Source: Ricordea florida (Eukaryota > Cnidaria > Anthozoa > Corallimorpharia > Ricordeidae). From it: DNA of 64,000 nucleotides. Every line of letters begins with the position of its first letter. Position 1 is the stretch's first letter. This document shows positions 34,101 through 41,534 of the stretch, in pieces. Under the pieces are notes generated by a model, which saw nothing but the letters and a program-made list of their open reading frames with translations, had not been told where the DNA came from and made no database searches. A program made the translations under genes and the position numbers. The stretch is taken from assembly GCA_949710005.1 (NCBI GenBank), contig OX453281.1:18588561-18652560 (forward strand), written 5' to 3'.

Positions 34101-35700
34101 GTTTTGCAAAAAATGCTACAAAATAAAGAAGGATTGTAAAATATGCGACAAAAACAAGATTTATAAATTATTGAAAACGGGTATGGTTGGAGGCCCAAGT
34201 ATTGTTTTTATGAGATATGCGGAGAAAGAAAAAACAATGATTCGCTCCCATAAATATAAAAATCCAAAAAAATGTGTGGCAATTAAGGGGTTTGATGCAA
34301 ATGTTTTATATCTATATTGTTCGGGTCAAGAAATGCCATGCGAAAAAGAAGAATGCATTGAGGTTGAAAATCCATCAGATCCTAAATTTATTAAGAAGAT
34401 TTGTGAAGATATTCTTGATGGTAATCTTTTTGGATTTTGCCAAGTTGATATTCATACCCCTGATCATCTAAAAGAAAAGTTTGAAGAGTTCTCTCCCTTA
34501 TTCATTGTAGATGAAGTTCCTGAATATTTAGTACCAGAGCAAATGAAAGAATATCAAAGAGCTACAGGAAGAAAACATCTAAAAGACAATAAAAAATTAC
34601 TTGGTGTTACAAAGGCAAAAAAGATATTTTTATATACACCCATGATAAAATGGTATCTTAATCATGGTTTGGAGATTACCGCTATTCATAATATTTTAAA
34701 GTATGAATCGGGAAACCCCTTTGGATTTTTTCCAAAAGAGGTGGCAGATGCAAGAAGAGATGGAGATATTGAAGTTTTATTGGAACAACTAAGTAAAGCT
34801 TTTGAAAAAAACAAAATTGATGATGTAGTGAAAATTACCAATGAATTAAACCAATTTCCTGATATATTTAAAGTTATTGAAGAAAATAAAGATATCAAAG
34901 TATTGATTGAAAAATTAAAACCAAAGTACAAAGGTTGTAAAGAATTAGCCGACACGAATAAACTTAGGGGAAATTCTTTTTATGGTAAAATGATAGAAGA
35001 TAAAGAAAAACATAATATTACAAGGTATACTCAGGATGAGGAAGAGGTTGAAAAGGCCTTAAGATCTGCGTTCTTTGAGGATCTTAATGAAATAAATAAC
35101 ACATATGAAATAATAAAACGAAAAAGATTAATAAAAATAGACAGACCCTATCAATGCGGCATCGCGGTATATCAGCTAGCAAAATTAAGAATGTTGGAGT
35201 TCTATTACGATTTTCTAGAAAAATATGTAGATAGAAAGGATTTTGAGTTGATACAAATGGATACAGATTCTATGTACATGGCAATTTCAGATGAAAATTT
35301 GGATAATATTATAAAACCTGAAATGAGAAAAGAATACTTTAGTGGTGGAAAAGAAAAATTCCTATCAACATCTAAATATCATGAAAGGACCCCAGGTTTG
35401 TTCAAAAAAGAGTTTGAAGGTATTAGAATGATTGCTCTTTCATCAAAATGTTATTATACAGATGATGGGAAAGGAAAAGTAAAGTATAGTACTAAAGGAG
35501 AAAAGCATGGACAAAATGAAGTAAACTGGGGTAGATACATGTCAGCTTTGAATGGTTCAATTGATATGGCACAAAATACAGGATTTAGGGTCAATGATAA
35601 TCAAATTGTGACATATACACAAAATAAAAAGGGATTGAATGCATATTATGATAAAAGATGGGTTTATGAGGATGGAATTCACACAAAACCATTGTATTAG
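31165..35700 (+). CDS. polB: Protein-primed type DNA polymerase B with N-terminal SAP domain
   Basis: A 1,511-residue replicase with no introns. In order: a SAP-like helix pair (1-45); a Pro/Ser/Thr-rich linker with repeated PPGSPPPRTPP (55-130); a conserved region with YSVDEKDDNLCVWRCL (about 380); a C2H2 finger from C504; an endonuclease-like block (DGYEPETNTVFEFYGCKWHG, about 601-620); and the 3'-5' exonuclease with ExoI D678/E680, ExoII N778/D783 and ExoIII Y908/D912. Polymerase signatures follow: GGPS (1009-1012), motif A D1044, motif B K1266...N1270 (KLRGNSFYG) and motif C D1366/D1368 (MDTDSMY). All key residues are present. The start codon lies inside the TIR. It should replicate the linear genome, probably by protein priming. 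It converges with the integrase gene, the stops being one base apart. Confidence 0.93.
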   Translation: MEQLKDVELKEILRELRIRGRTRMRRAEKIVALREMGINTQEDLENYRRRLNEEPPMVGTPPGSPPPRTPPVTPPGSPPPRTPPVTPPGSSASRKRKLEPTFIKPQTPRTPPGSPPSRKRKLAPTFIKPQKPILDEPVPKINVPILKPKKIFNWGNYSFRVMDKDKFSKRLEELANENIIKINNSNTKIKTKRKVNISDSVRDELKEKNKKKRTTTLKIFSINPNEDDPPIQNNRGINENIIRIRRNLNNDLTETIYNELEPQIEMGARIVFSFTALIQRGNGEIAYHVHTFRSGGTFNSLSEIKKYIERCEGERLSLEGDAWMRAYLPPEKKINKPGVNEGGVEFREVQIKVINTRQPLVGCGRLPDELRKKRCIYSVDEKDDNLCVWRCLAILMNIIDGKQNPEKRIEKQSLDLARTFYGNKKLKREDVRSTKLVDFEKISKVFSINIRAYEQKDIKNFKVWKLVFGKNNFKDNLPTLNLGLYNNHGFFIKNLDLLAQNWVCQGCKQKFTRHEDLKRHFTNETCTGGNTKILCTGEKIKHIMNESDKVFYGGKINFSYKACRWIENQSKIIGKHIHHGLCGHGGERCYRDERGDEILFDGYEPETNTVFEFYGCKWHGCPCSTTDKIKYNETIERENRIKSLGYNVVSVWECENHELPNIWFKKKFNPYPYFIDYDFEGLLQKEDKQITDDLIFTHTHIPVSVALIDNLTKEPIFLVNSNPDALIKEFVEKLEEKRKIIVEKVREEYPLPAQDSLQKHVLQKYEEWCNQVPVLGFNSGKYDINLIKRHFIKHMTDRTKDIFIAKKQNRYMFLSTPHFKFLDIMSYLAPGVSFDDWCKANNCQAKKLKLPYEKLDGYDKLSLVGPVKHEDFYSSLKKKNISEEEYEEYLLEFEKRGCVTMLDWLKEYNLNDVIPFLEALEKTRRLYYPDEIDILKDAVSIPGVSMRAVLNKYQKMKKKGDPDLYAPGQYCIHGCCNNKFCKKCYKIKKDCKICDKNKIYKLLKTGMVGGPSIVFMRYAEKEKTMIRSHKYKNPKKCVAIKGFDANVLYLYCSGQEMPCEKEECIEVENPSDPKFIKKICEDILDGNLFGFCQVDIHTPDHLKEKFEEFSPLFIVDEVPEYLVPEQMKEYQRATGRKHLKDNKKLLGVTKAKKIFLYTPMIKWYLNHGLEITAIHNILKYESGNPFGFFPKEVADARRDGDIEVLLEQLSKAFEKNKIDDVVKITNELNQFPDIFKVIEENKDIKVLIEKLKPKYKGCKELADTNKLRGNSFYGKMIEDKEKHNITRYTQDEEEVEKALRSAFFEDLNEINNTYEIIKRKRLIKIDRPYQCGIAVYQLAKLRMLEFYYDFLEKYVDRKDFELIQMDTDSMYMAISDENLDNIIKPEMRKEYFSGGKEKFLSTSKYHERTPGLFKKEFEGIRMIALSSKCYYTDDGKGKVKYSTKGEKHGQNEVNWGRYMSALNGSIDMAQNTGFRVNDNQIVTYTQNKKGLNAYYDKRWVYEDGIHTKPLY

Positions 35701-35701
35701 A

Positions 35702-36685
35702 TCATTTCAAAACAGAATTAGGAGGTAACTCTGTATCATACGGAATAACCTGTAATTCTTCACGCACAAAACCCCGCCTTGGCCCATCTTGTAAAAAGTA
35801 TAAAACAGGTTGATTAGGAGAAATTCTACTTCCAGAAATATAATAAACTTTTATACTCCAAATAGGATCTGTGGCTCTTCTTCTTTCTCCACCTTCAAGT
35901 TCACCGGGGGATAATAAATATCTAACCCTAACTTCAATTGGTAGTCTAACCTCATCAAGGCCAACAGCTCGGTGATAATTTTTAGTTTTAATATCAACCT
36001 CTTTCATTTTTATAGCCTCATCAGGCTCTTTACCGGTTATTCTCTTTTTTGTATTATTCAAAGTTTTTAGAATAGCTGGTAATCTTTTCACCCATACTCT
36101 TGAACGATCATGACTAATCATTTCCTGCGCATATTGATGACTAAATAATCTTTCTCCCAATATTTTATTTGCGTTTTCCACAAATGATTGGGCTCTATGA
36201 TTACCAGCTTCACTTCTTTGTATTCTTACATTATGGTAATTCATGAGTTTACTAACTTCACCCATAAATTCTTTTCCAGGATCAACCATTAATGTTTTAG
36301 GGTATTTCAATCTTCTAGAATATATTTTTGTAAAAGCTTCTGATATCTCTCGACTTTCTTTTGAGGTTAATGCTTCAGCATCTTTATATCTCGAGGCGAT
36401 ATCAACCACAACTAATGCATATTTATATGTTTTTCTTCCAACTCTATCATGCGGTAAAAATAATAAATCTGCTTGGTGAATCTGATTGGGTTTATCCACA
36501 GTCCAGTGCGGTCTAGGTATATATTTAGGCGAAGGTAGATAGATTTGCCATATTGCTTGTTTTTGCAACCATTGTTTTGCATCATTTTCACTTACTTTCG
36601 CTTTCTCAGCTAATTTAGGAATTGCAGAATATCCTTTCCAATATCCTTCAGTTGAATAATATATTTTTGACAAAGTAGAACTCAT
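35702..36685 (-). CDS. int: Retrovirus-like (RVE) integrase
   Basis: A 327-residue DD35E integrase of the Polinton type. An N-terminal helix-turn-helix-like part (1-60) precedes the core with D73 (QADLLFLPHD), D135 (MVDPGKEF) and E170 (RAQSFVENANK), 35 residues after the second Asp. The C-terminal SH3/chromo-like part ends PVLYFLQDGPRRGF. It would insert the linear element and make short target duplications such as the CCAGG seen here. It is divergent with the small gene at 36719, and the two share a 33-bp spacer with a TAAGAT/ATCTTA inverted repeat. A TTTATAAGAT box lies 28 bp upstream of its ATG. It looks intact. Confidence 0.92.
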   Translation of the reverse strand: MSSTLSKIYYSTEGYWKGYSAIPKLAEKAKVSENDAKQWLQKQAIWQIYLPSPKYIPRPHWTVDKPNQIHQADLLFLPHDRVGRKTYKYALVVVDIASRYKDAEALTSKESREISEAFTKIYSRRLKYPKTLMVDPGKEFMGEVSKLMNYHNVRIQRSEAGNHRAQSFVENANKILGERLFSHQYAQEMISHDRSRVWVKRLPAILKTLNNTKKRITGKEPDEAIKMKEVDIKTKNYHRAVGLDEVRLPIEVRVRYLLSPGELEGGERRRATDPIWSIKVYYISGSRISPNQPVLYFLQDGPRRGFVREELQVIPYDTELPPNSVLK

Positions 36686-36713
36686 TTTAAGATTAACAAA
36701 AGTATCTTATAAA
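36685..36713. promoter_or_regulatory. Divergent promoter region, integrase / 36719 gene
   Basis: The plus-strand box TTTTAAGAT starts 34 bp before the 36719 ATG. On the minus strand TTTATAAGAT starts 28 bp before the integrase ATG. The arms TAAGAT and ATCTTA form a small palindrome serving both directions. Confidence 0.55.
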
Positions 36714-36718
36714 TTAAA

Positions 36719-36910
36719 ATGGTGGAGGAGGAAGAAAAAACAAAATTTAGCGAATACCAAATTAATCTTATGAAAAAAATTATTAGAAAAAAAATTCTAT
36801 ATATGGAAGATGGTGATAAAATTTTTAATGTTTTAATTTTAATTCCTGAGGCGAGAGAAGGTTTATTAAAACATATTACCAAGTTAGAAAATAGAACAAC
36901 ACAGGTTTAA
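36719..36910 (+). CDS. Small charged protein, unknown
   Basis: 63 residues, Glu/Lys-rich N-terminus (MVEEEEKTKFSEYQINLMKK), no transmembrane span. I do not recognise it. It is supported as a gene by its leader: about 32 bp before its ATG are nearly the same as before the capsid gene at 36940 (AGATTAAC, then AAAGTATCTTATAAATTA). It lies between the integrase and capsid genes. Confidence 0.55.
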   Translation: MVEEEEKTKFSEYQINLMKKIIRKKILYMEDGDKIFNVLILIPEAREGLLKHITKLENRTTQV

Positions 36911-36914
36911 AGAT
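36906..36914 (+). promoter_or_regulatory. Promoter-like box of the capsid gene
   Basis: TTTAAAGAT, 34 bp before the ATG at 36940, at the very end of the preceding small gene. Confidence 0.6.
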
Positions 36915-36939
36915 TAACCAAAGTATCTTATAAATTACA

Positions 36940-38184
36940 ATGACTTCTGAAAAAATTAATCCAAACAGAATTCCCAAAGAACCATTTGGTTTGAAAGCAG
37001 AATCAACATTGAATCGAATTACTCTCAATCCATCCTCAGCCAGTCCAGGAGAAACATTATATATAAATATTCCAAAACTTTCTGAGAATTTAGTGATTGT
37101 GCCCGGAAGTGTATCTCTTCTATTTGATTTAGATGTTGAGGGGCATGCTAATAATACACTTGTTAATAATGTGGGAAGGAATCTTGTAACCAGACTAAAA
37201 GTTCTTTTTGGGGGAGAAACATTGCAAGATACTCAAAGATATGATCTATTTCAAACATATCGCGATTTATTTTTAACCAAAGAAGAGCGAGAAGATAGAT
37301 TAAAACAAGGCATTTCTTCTATAGATATTAGAAGACATAGAACAAAATCTGGGGATGCAAAAACTGGAATAGATGTAAAAGAAATTGCTTTAGCTAAAGT
37401 TCATGGTTCAAAGTATAGAATACCAATAAATCACCCTATTTTAAACGATCATGGTGTTTTTTATCCGAAAGCGTTGGAAAACCATTTAATATTTGAGCTT
37501 ACACTTGCCCCAATCAATAATATTATTATTTATTCTGATACAACTAAAACACCATCATATTCAATCAAAAACTTAGAGTTAGAATATTCTTCAATTTCAA
37601 GCGAATACTTAGCTCGTGAGGCTCAAGCAGCTTATCAAGTTGGTAAAGGATTCTTTTATGAAAATATTACCTTGCACAAAACTTTTACATTTTCAATTGG
37701 TGGTGATGGTGTTATTAATCAGCATATTAATTTACCGAGAAGATCAATGACTGGGGTATTATTTTTGTTTTTATTGCCTCAAGCTGCAGGAGCAAGGGAT
37801 TCTGAAAATTTTTATAATCCAGGCATATCTTCCGTTGAAATTGATGTTGATGGCGTACCAAATAGAATATACTCTAGGGGAATGATTCCGTCTGATTTTT
37901 GGGAATCCGTGAAAAAAAGATTTCATAGGGATGATGGTTTACAAATTTCATTGAAAGAAAAAGAATTTTACGCGGATAAGTTTGCTCTTTGGGTTGATAC
38001 TAGAACTCATCCAGATAATGGTATTCATGGTGGTGGACTTGCTCTAAATAATACGCATGATGGCGTAAAAATAGAAATTAAAAGGAAACAAAGCGGTTCA
38101 GGAACAGTAACGTGTCATATGTTTGTTGTAGCAGATGCAATGATGGAAATAATGAATTCAAGTTTGAGATCAATTAAGTACTGA
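36940..38184 (+). CDS. Probable double-jelly-roll major capsid protein
   Basis: 414 residues, rich in beta-strand-like stretches. The order of features fits a double-jelly-roll capsid protein. First barrel: strands such as LVIVPGSVSLLFDLDVEG, a helical insertion (YDLFQTYRDLFLTKEERED) and PINHPILNDHG...LIFELTLAP. Second barrel: MTGVLFLFLL, SVEIDVDGVPNRIYSRGM and VTCHMFVVADAM. The KVLFGG..LQD and VDGVPN-Y-GM patterns are, to my knowledge, shared with capsid-like proteins of adintovirus-type elements. It is followed directly by the packaging ATPase, the usual neighbour in the morphogenesis module. It would form the hexameric capsomers of the particle. Identification is by pattern, not by database search. 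Confidence 0.7.
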   Translation: MTSEKINPNRIPKEPFGLKAESTLNRITLNPSSASPGETLYINIPKLSENLVIVPGSVSLLFDLDVEGHANNTLVNNVGRNLVTRLKVLFGGETLQDTQRYDLFQTYRDLFLTKEEREDRLKQGISSIDIRRHRTKSGDAKTGIDVKEIALAKVHGSKYRIPINHPILNDHGVFYPKALENHLIFELTLAPINNIIIYSDTTKTPSYSIKNLELEYSSISSEYLAREAQAAYQVGKGFFYENITLHKTFTFSIGGDGVINQHINLPRRSMTGVLFLFLLPQAAGARDSENFYNPGISSVEIDVDGVPNRIYSRGMIPSDFWESVKKRFHRDDGLQISLKEKEFYADKFALWVDTRTHPDNGIHGGGLALNNTHDGVKIEIKRKQSGSGTVTCHMFVVADAMMEIMNSSLRSIKY

Positions 38185-38191
38185 CCGAGAA

Positions 38192-38200
38192 TCTAAAAAC
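38192..38200 (+). promoter_or_regulatory. Promoter-like box of the ATPase gene
   Basis: TCTAAAAAC, 32 bp before the ATG at 38224. It is only 17 bp before the first ATG (38209), which argues for the second start. Confidence 0.55.
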
Positions 38201-38223
38201 ATAATGTTATGATACAAAAAATC

Positions 38224-38850
38224 ATGGAAGATTTACGAGATAAAATACCATTCCATTGTATTATAACAGGACCAACAAATTGTGGAAAAACAAAGTACTT
38301 AATTGAACAGCTCCGAGGTCCTTTTCGAAAAGTTTTTGAATATATTGTTTTAATTTGTCCAACTTATGCTAAAAATAAAACCTATCATAACTTTGCTCTA
38401 GGAGATAAACATTTCTATAAATTGTCACCTGATGCAAGTAACATTGATGAGATTAATGAGTTATTAACTGATTGTCAAACTTTATTCTCTGGAACAAATA
38501 CACTAATAATTTTAGATGATTGTGCTGTTTCGAATGATCTGAAAAAACGATCAAACAAGTTTATTGATTTAGCATTCTCCGGAAGGCATCATGGTTTATC
38601 AATGTGGGTTTTAACCCAGCAATTAACATCAATAGCAAAACCATTCAGGGAAAATGTAGCCTGTGTTGTTACTTTCCATAATCCATCGCAGACAGGTATG
38701 AAAATGTTTTTTGAAGATTATGGTGGTGATTTGGATTATGAAATAGGTAAAAAGTTTATGCATCTCCTGAAAACAGAAAAATATTCTAGGTTATGTTTGA
38801 GTTTGCGATACCCATTTAATTGCTATTTAGAGATTCCCGAAGTGATTTAA
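38224..38850 (+). CDS. A32-like genome-packaging ATPase
   Basis: 208 residues from the ATG at 38224; an earlier in-frame ATG at 38209 would add five. The later start puts the promoter box at the standard distance. Walker A is GPTNCGKTK near the N-terminus, Walker B is TLIILDDC, and SGRHHGLSMWVLTQQ is the sensor-like strand-helix typical of the FtsK/HerA-related packaging ATPases of NCLDVs, virophages and Polintons. It pumps DNA into the capsid. The stop is 5 bp before the next ATG, and the next gene's box overlaps its 3' end. Confidence 0.85.
   Translation: MEDLRDKIPFHCIITGPTNCGKTKYLIEQLRGPFRKVFEYIVLICPTYAKNKTYHNFALGDKHFYKLSPDASNIDEINELLTDCQTLFSGTNTLIILDDCAVSNDLKKRSNKFIDLAFSGRHHGLSMWVLTQQLTSIAKPFRENVACVVTFHNPSQTGMKMFFEDYGGDLDYEIGKKFMHLLKTEKYSRLCLSLRYPFNCYLEIPEVI
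38826..38834 (+). promoter_or_regulatory. Promoter-like box of the 38856 gene
   Basis: TTTAGAGAT, 30 bp before the ATG and inside the end of the ATPase coding region. Confidence 0.45.
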
Positions 38851-38855
38851 CAAAG

Positions 38856-39416
38856 ATGGCTAATATTGAAGATTACATTGACCAACCACAGGGAGGAACA
38901 GAAAAAGCTGAGTTAAAAAATGATACCAATCAAAGTGAGGATCTTGAAATAAAACAAGAATCACTTGCCATTCTCGCAGCCTTAGGAACAACAAAGGAAT
39001 ATTTGGGGGTTGAAATGAGTCTGGGTGATATAAAGAAATTATCTGCAAAAGATGTTGAAAAGTATTTTAATCGTTATCAAGCAGTAATGGGTAAGAAAAT
39101 TAATGGGGGATTAGTAGATTCATCCCTACAATTAGTTTCTAAACTTATTTCATATTTAGTTCCAGTTGATGATATAGAATCTCTTTGCAATGATTTGAAG
39201 AATGATGATTTGGTAAATCGTGAATTAACAAACATTGTTGGGTTATTAGCATTGAAAGCAGGAAGATTGGCAGCACTTGCTAGCGGACTATTTCAAGTAG
39301 CTAAACACGTTAAATTCAACAAAAATCAACAATTTTCAAGAGAAGAACCAGTAAATTATAAAACAACTGATCAGGAAACTAAGCAATCTACTGAAGGTGT
39401 TGATACAGTATATTAA
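38856..39416 (+). CDS. Polinton protein of unknown function (186 aa)
   Basis: The start is placed at ATG 38856; the open frame reaches back into the ATPase gene, but the promoter box and the short gap favour this Met. Acidic N-terminus with Gln-rich part, then mainly helical sequence with a mildly hydrophobic stretch (VGLLALKAGRLAALASGLF, about residues 125-145). I do not recognise a family. Its place between ATPase and small membrane proteins suggests a virion or assembly role; this is inference. Confidence 0.6.
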   Translation: MANIEDYIDQPQGGTEKAELKNDTNQSEDLEIKQESLAILAALGTTKEYLGVEMSLGDIKKLSAKDVEKYFNRYQAVMGKKINGGLVDSSLQLVSKLISYLVPVDDIESLCNDLKNDDLVNRELTNIVGLLALKAGRLAALASGLFQVAKHVKFNKNQQFSREEPVNYKTTDQETKQSTEGVDTVY

Positions 39417-39421
39417 ACAGA

Positions 39422-39430
39422 TCTAAAAAC
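39422..39430 (+). promoter_or_regulatory. Promoter-like box of the 39454 gene
   Basis: TCTAAAAAC, 32 bp before the ATG. A second TCTAAATAA lies only 11 bp before it. Confidence 0.55.
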
Positions 39431-39453
39431 TTATTTGTAGCATCTAAATAACA

Positions 39454-39879
39454 ATGTCTAAACAATCTGAAGTAGAAGTAAAAAATACTGAGCAAATTAC
39501 AGCTGACCCACCACCTGAAAATAAAGATACTAAAAAGAGGGAGAAAGACCCTAAAAAAGTCGCAGCTGGTAAGAAATTAGCTGAATATAATAAAAAAGCA
39601 AAAGAAGCATTAGCTAGGGAGATGAAACGAGAGGCGCAAAACGAAAATGTAGAAATGGGGTATAATCAAGAAAAGACAAATAATGAATATAAATCATGGC
39701 TACCAGAGTTATCTTTTACTACTGTTTTATCTGTTGTTGGATTGGGGTTTACAGCATTTGATCTTTTTATGAGATATCGGGGAAAAGCTAGAGATGAATA
39801 TTCTAATAGGATACCTGATTTATCGCAAGTTCCACAATTACATCAGCCCACAGAAAGACCAAAAATTGGAATGATGTAA
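39454..39879 (+). CDS. Basic protein with one membrane span (141 aa)
   Basis: The first 60 residues are Lys/Glu-rich (DPKKVAAGKKLAEYNKKAKE) and could bind DNA or form a helix. One hydrophobic span lies at about residues 88-106 (FTTVLSVVGLGFTAFDLFM). The C-terminus is Pro-rich. No family recognised. It resembles the small virion membrane proteins of capsid-forming elements in size and layout only. A 13-bp inverted repeat follows its stop. Confidence 0.6.
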   Translation: MSKQSEVEVKNTEQITADPPPENKDTKKREKDPKKVAAGKKLAEYNKKAKEALAREMKREAQNENVEMGYNQEKTNNEYKSWLPELSFTTVLSVVGLGFTAFDLFMRYRGKARDEYSNRIPDLSQVPQLHQPTERPKIGMM

Positions 39880-39889
39880 TTATAAATTA

Positions 39890-39940
39890 TTTTTTACTAC
39901 ATAAAGTTATTTAAAAGTTTCTTAATGATGTAGTAAAAAA
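39890..39940 (+). promoter_or_regulatory. Inverted repeat with promoter box in the loop (before 39943)
   Basis: TTTTTTACTACAT (39890-39902) and ATGTAGTAAAAAA (39928-39940) are perfect inverses. The box TTTAAAAGT (39910-39918) lies in the loop, 33 bp before the ATG. Confidence 0.6.
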
Positions 39941-39942
39941 TC

Positions 39943-40161
39943 ATGTCAAGCGAAAACAAACTTGTGAAAACTGTAACTGATTCAGCTGTACTTATCGGAT
40001 TAGGTGCTGGGGTTGGTTATGTGGCTAAAAAGGTAATGAAAGAATCATTTTTGAGCGATCCATCCTCAAGTATTACAAATTATGCAAAATGGGTTGCTGT
40101 ATTATCTGGAAGTATGTATCTAAAAACATATTTAGAGGAACAAAAGATTTTACCAAAATAA
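39943..40161 (+). CDS. Small membrane protein (72 aa)
   Basis: Hydrophobic stretch at residues 11-25 (SAVLIGLGAGVGYVA) and a second weaker one near 45-58 (YAKWVAVLSGSMYL). Family not recognised. Leader with box and hairpin as for its neighbours; the next gene starts one base after its stop. Confidence 0.6.
   Translation: MSSENKLVKTVTDSAVLIGLGAGVGYVAKKVMKESFLSDPSSSITNYAKWVAVLSGSMYLKTYLEEQKILPK
40131..40139 (+). promoter_or_regulatory. Possible promoter box of the 40163 gene
   Basis: TTTAGAGGA, 32 bp before the ATG and inside the preceding gene. It departs at two positions from TTTAAAGAT, so this is weak. Confidence 0.3.
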
Positions 40162-40162
40162 A

Positions 40163-40555
40163 ATGGCAACAATAGCAATGATGGCGATAGGGGCAATATT
40201 GAATGCAACGGCATTTACTGGCGGAAATATTCTTGCAAAATATTTATCTGGACGCAATGTTGATACAGAAAAAATAAGACACGATAAAGCAATGGAAAAA
40301 TATCAAAGAGATTACGCTGAATATCAGGAAAAAAGACAAAAAATGCTTGATTGGAAAATGAAGAAAAAAGATGAAAAATATCAAGCATCAAAAAATATTT
40401 CTACTACAAATCAGGCTTTTGAATTGTATGGTCAAATGCAAGAACCCAAATTTTCAGATTATTACAAACCAAGCGATGGTCAAAAGACTGGGGAAATGGT
40501 ATATGTTGGAGCCGGAATGTTGGGTTTAGGTTACGCTGTAAGTAAATTATTATAA
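40163..40555 (+). CDS. Small protein with hydrophobic N-terminus (130 aa)
   Basis: Starts with a hydrophobic stretch (MATIAMMAIGAILNATAF). A charged coiled-coil-like middle follows (EKYQRDYAEYQEKRQKMLDW), and the C-terminus is Gly-rich and hydrophobic (GAGMLGLGYAVSKLL). It begins one base after the previous stop. Family not recognised; probably membrane-associated in the particle, by context only. Its 3' end faces the minus-strand gene across a hairpin. Confidence 0.6.
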   Translation: MATIAMMAIGAILNATAFTGGNILAKYLSGRNVDTEKIRHDKAMEKYQRDYAEYQEKRQKMLDWKMKKKDEKYQASKNISTTNQAFELYGQMQEPKFSDYYKPSDGQKTGEMVYVGAGMLGLGYAVSKLL

Positions 40556-40566
40556 ATTATTATTTT

Positions 40567-40596
40567 GTTATGTAACCAGTAATTTGGTTGTATAAC
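40567..40596. terminator. Hairpin between convergent genes
   Basis: GTTATGTAACCA (40567-40578) faces TGGTTGTATAAC (40585-40596) with two mismatches, between the ends of the 40163 (+) and 40619 (-) genes. A very similar hairpin sits at the other convergent gap (45859-45890). Confidence 0.55.
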
Positions 40597-40618
40597 ACAA
40601 GTATATTTATTATTTGGA

Positions 40619-41440
40619 TTACATGAGACTCCCATGATCAGAATCTTCATATTCATCATAACCAATATGTGAAGAAGCAGATTCACTGTCAGAAATAATT
40701 ACTTCTTGATTATATTTTTTGCGTGGAGCTAATCTTTTAATTTCTTTTTTCGTTTCAACAAGAGCATCATAAAGTTTTACTTGCAATGAAATACGAGCAC
40801 CAATAAATATTGATTCAATTTTGATTGAACACTCTGCGTGGCAACCTTTATTGATTAAATCTTTGGGGTTTATTGTTTCATTGCAATCTTCACTTCTAAT
40901 ATCATAAAATTTTGTAAGAAATTCTCCTTTTTTGTATGAAATTAATTTGGGATATAATGTTGGTCCTCTATCAGGAACTCTTTGCATATAAGGTTTGTTT
41001 TTACCATCTTCAATTTTTACCATTTTCCAATAGAGAGGATTAAAACCTCCCTTTGTTTTAGTGAGATCAGATCTTTTCAACTCAAATCTATCAATTTCTT
41101 CTTTATTTTCTACAATATGATCAATGCAACAATCTACTATTTGATTAAATTTTTCTATCCATTTTTCCTCTTCATTAGTGGGTTTATTTCCACTCCATAA
41201 ACATAAAGGAAAAGAATAAGTTGAAAAACTTTCAGAAACTCCAAATGAATACAAACGGTTGGTTGGAATAACTAGTTCTCCTTTAGTTCCATCTTCATTT
41301 TTTGTAGAAATTTTAATTCTCCTAAATTCTACTTTTGGCTTGTTACCTGAAACTTCACCTAAAATTGGTTTAGAAAAGATCATACTTTTTTGGGGGTTAT
41401 AATTATTAATATCTATTAATTGAGTATTTTCGTTCATCAT
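40619..41440 (-). CDS. Candidate single-stranded DNA-binding protein (273 aa)
   Basis: A mainly beta-type protein with TNRLYSFGVSESFSTYSFPL near residues 61-80. PTLYPKLISYKKGEFLTKFY and IESIFIGARISLQVKLYDAL follow in the second half, and a Ser/Asp/Glu-rich acidic tail ends it (SDSESASSHIGYDEYEDSD). The order of these blocks and the acidic tail recall the OB-fold-like ssDNA-binding proteins of large DNA viruses (DUF5871-like). This is a recollection of pattern, not a search result. It is one of the few minus-strand genes, away from the capsid block, which fits a replication role. A TTTAAAAGA box lies 33 bp before its ATG. It could instead be an unrelated virion protein. Confidence 0.6.
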   Translation of the reverse strand: MMNENTQLIDINNYNPQKSMIFSKPILGEVSGNKPKVEFRRIKISTKNEDGTKGELVIPTNRLYSFGVSESFSTYSFPLCLWSGNKPTNEEEKWIEKFNQIVDCCIDHIVENKEEIDRFELKRSDLTKTKGGFNPLYWKMVKIEDGKNKPYMQRVPDRGPTLYPKLISYKKGEFLTKFYDIRSEDCNETINPKDLINKGCHAECSIKIESIFIGARISLQVKLYDALVETKKEIKRLAPRKKYNQEVIISDSESASSHIGYDEYEDSDHGSLM

Positions 41441-41464
41441 TTTATTTTTACTTTTATATTTTTT

Positions 41465-41473
41465 TCTTTTAAA
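41465..41473 (-). promoter_or_regulatory. Promoter-like box of the minus-strand 40619-41440 gene
   Basis: TTTAAAAGA on the minus strand, 33 bp before the ATG at 41440. Confidence 0.5.
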
Positions 41474-41500
41474 TCATTTTTTACTTTCAACTCTAGGGGA

Positions 41501-41509
41501 TCTAAAGAT
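41501..41509 (+). promoter_or_regulatory. Promoter-like box of the 41535 gene
   Basis: TCTAAAGAT, 34 bp before the ATG. The following leader (TTTCTTACTGAT, then TAGTAAAAAAAATCATG) is much like that before 39943. Confidence 0.6.
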
Positions 41510-41534
41510 TTCTTACTGATTAGTAAAAAAAATC

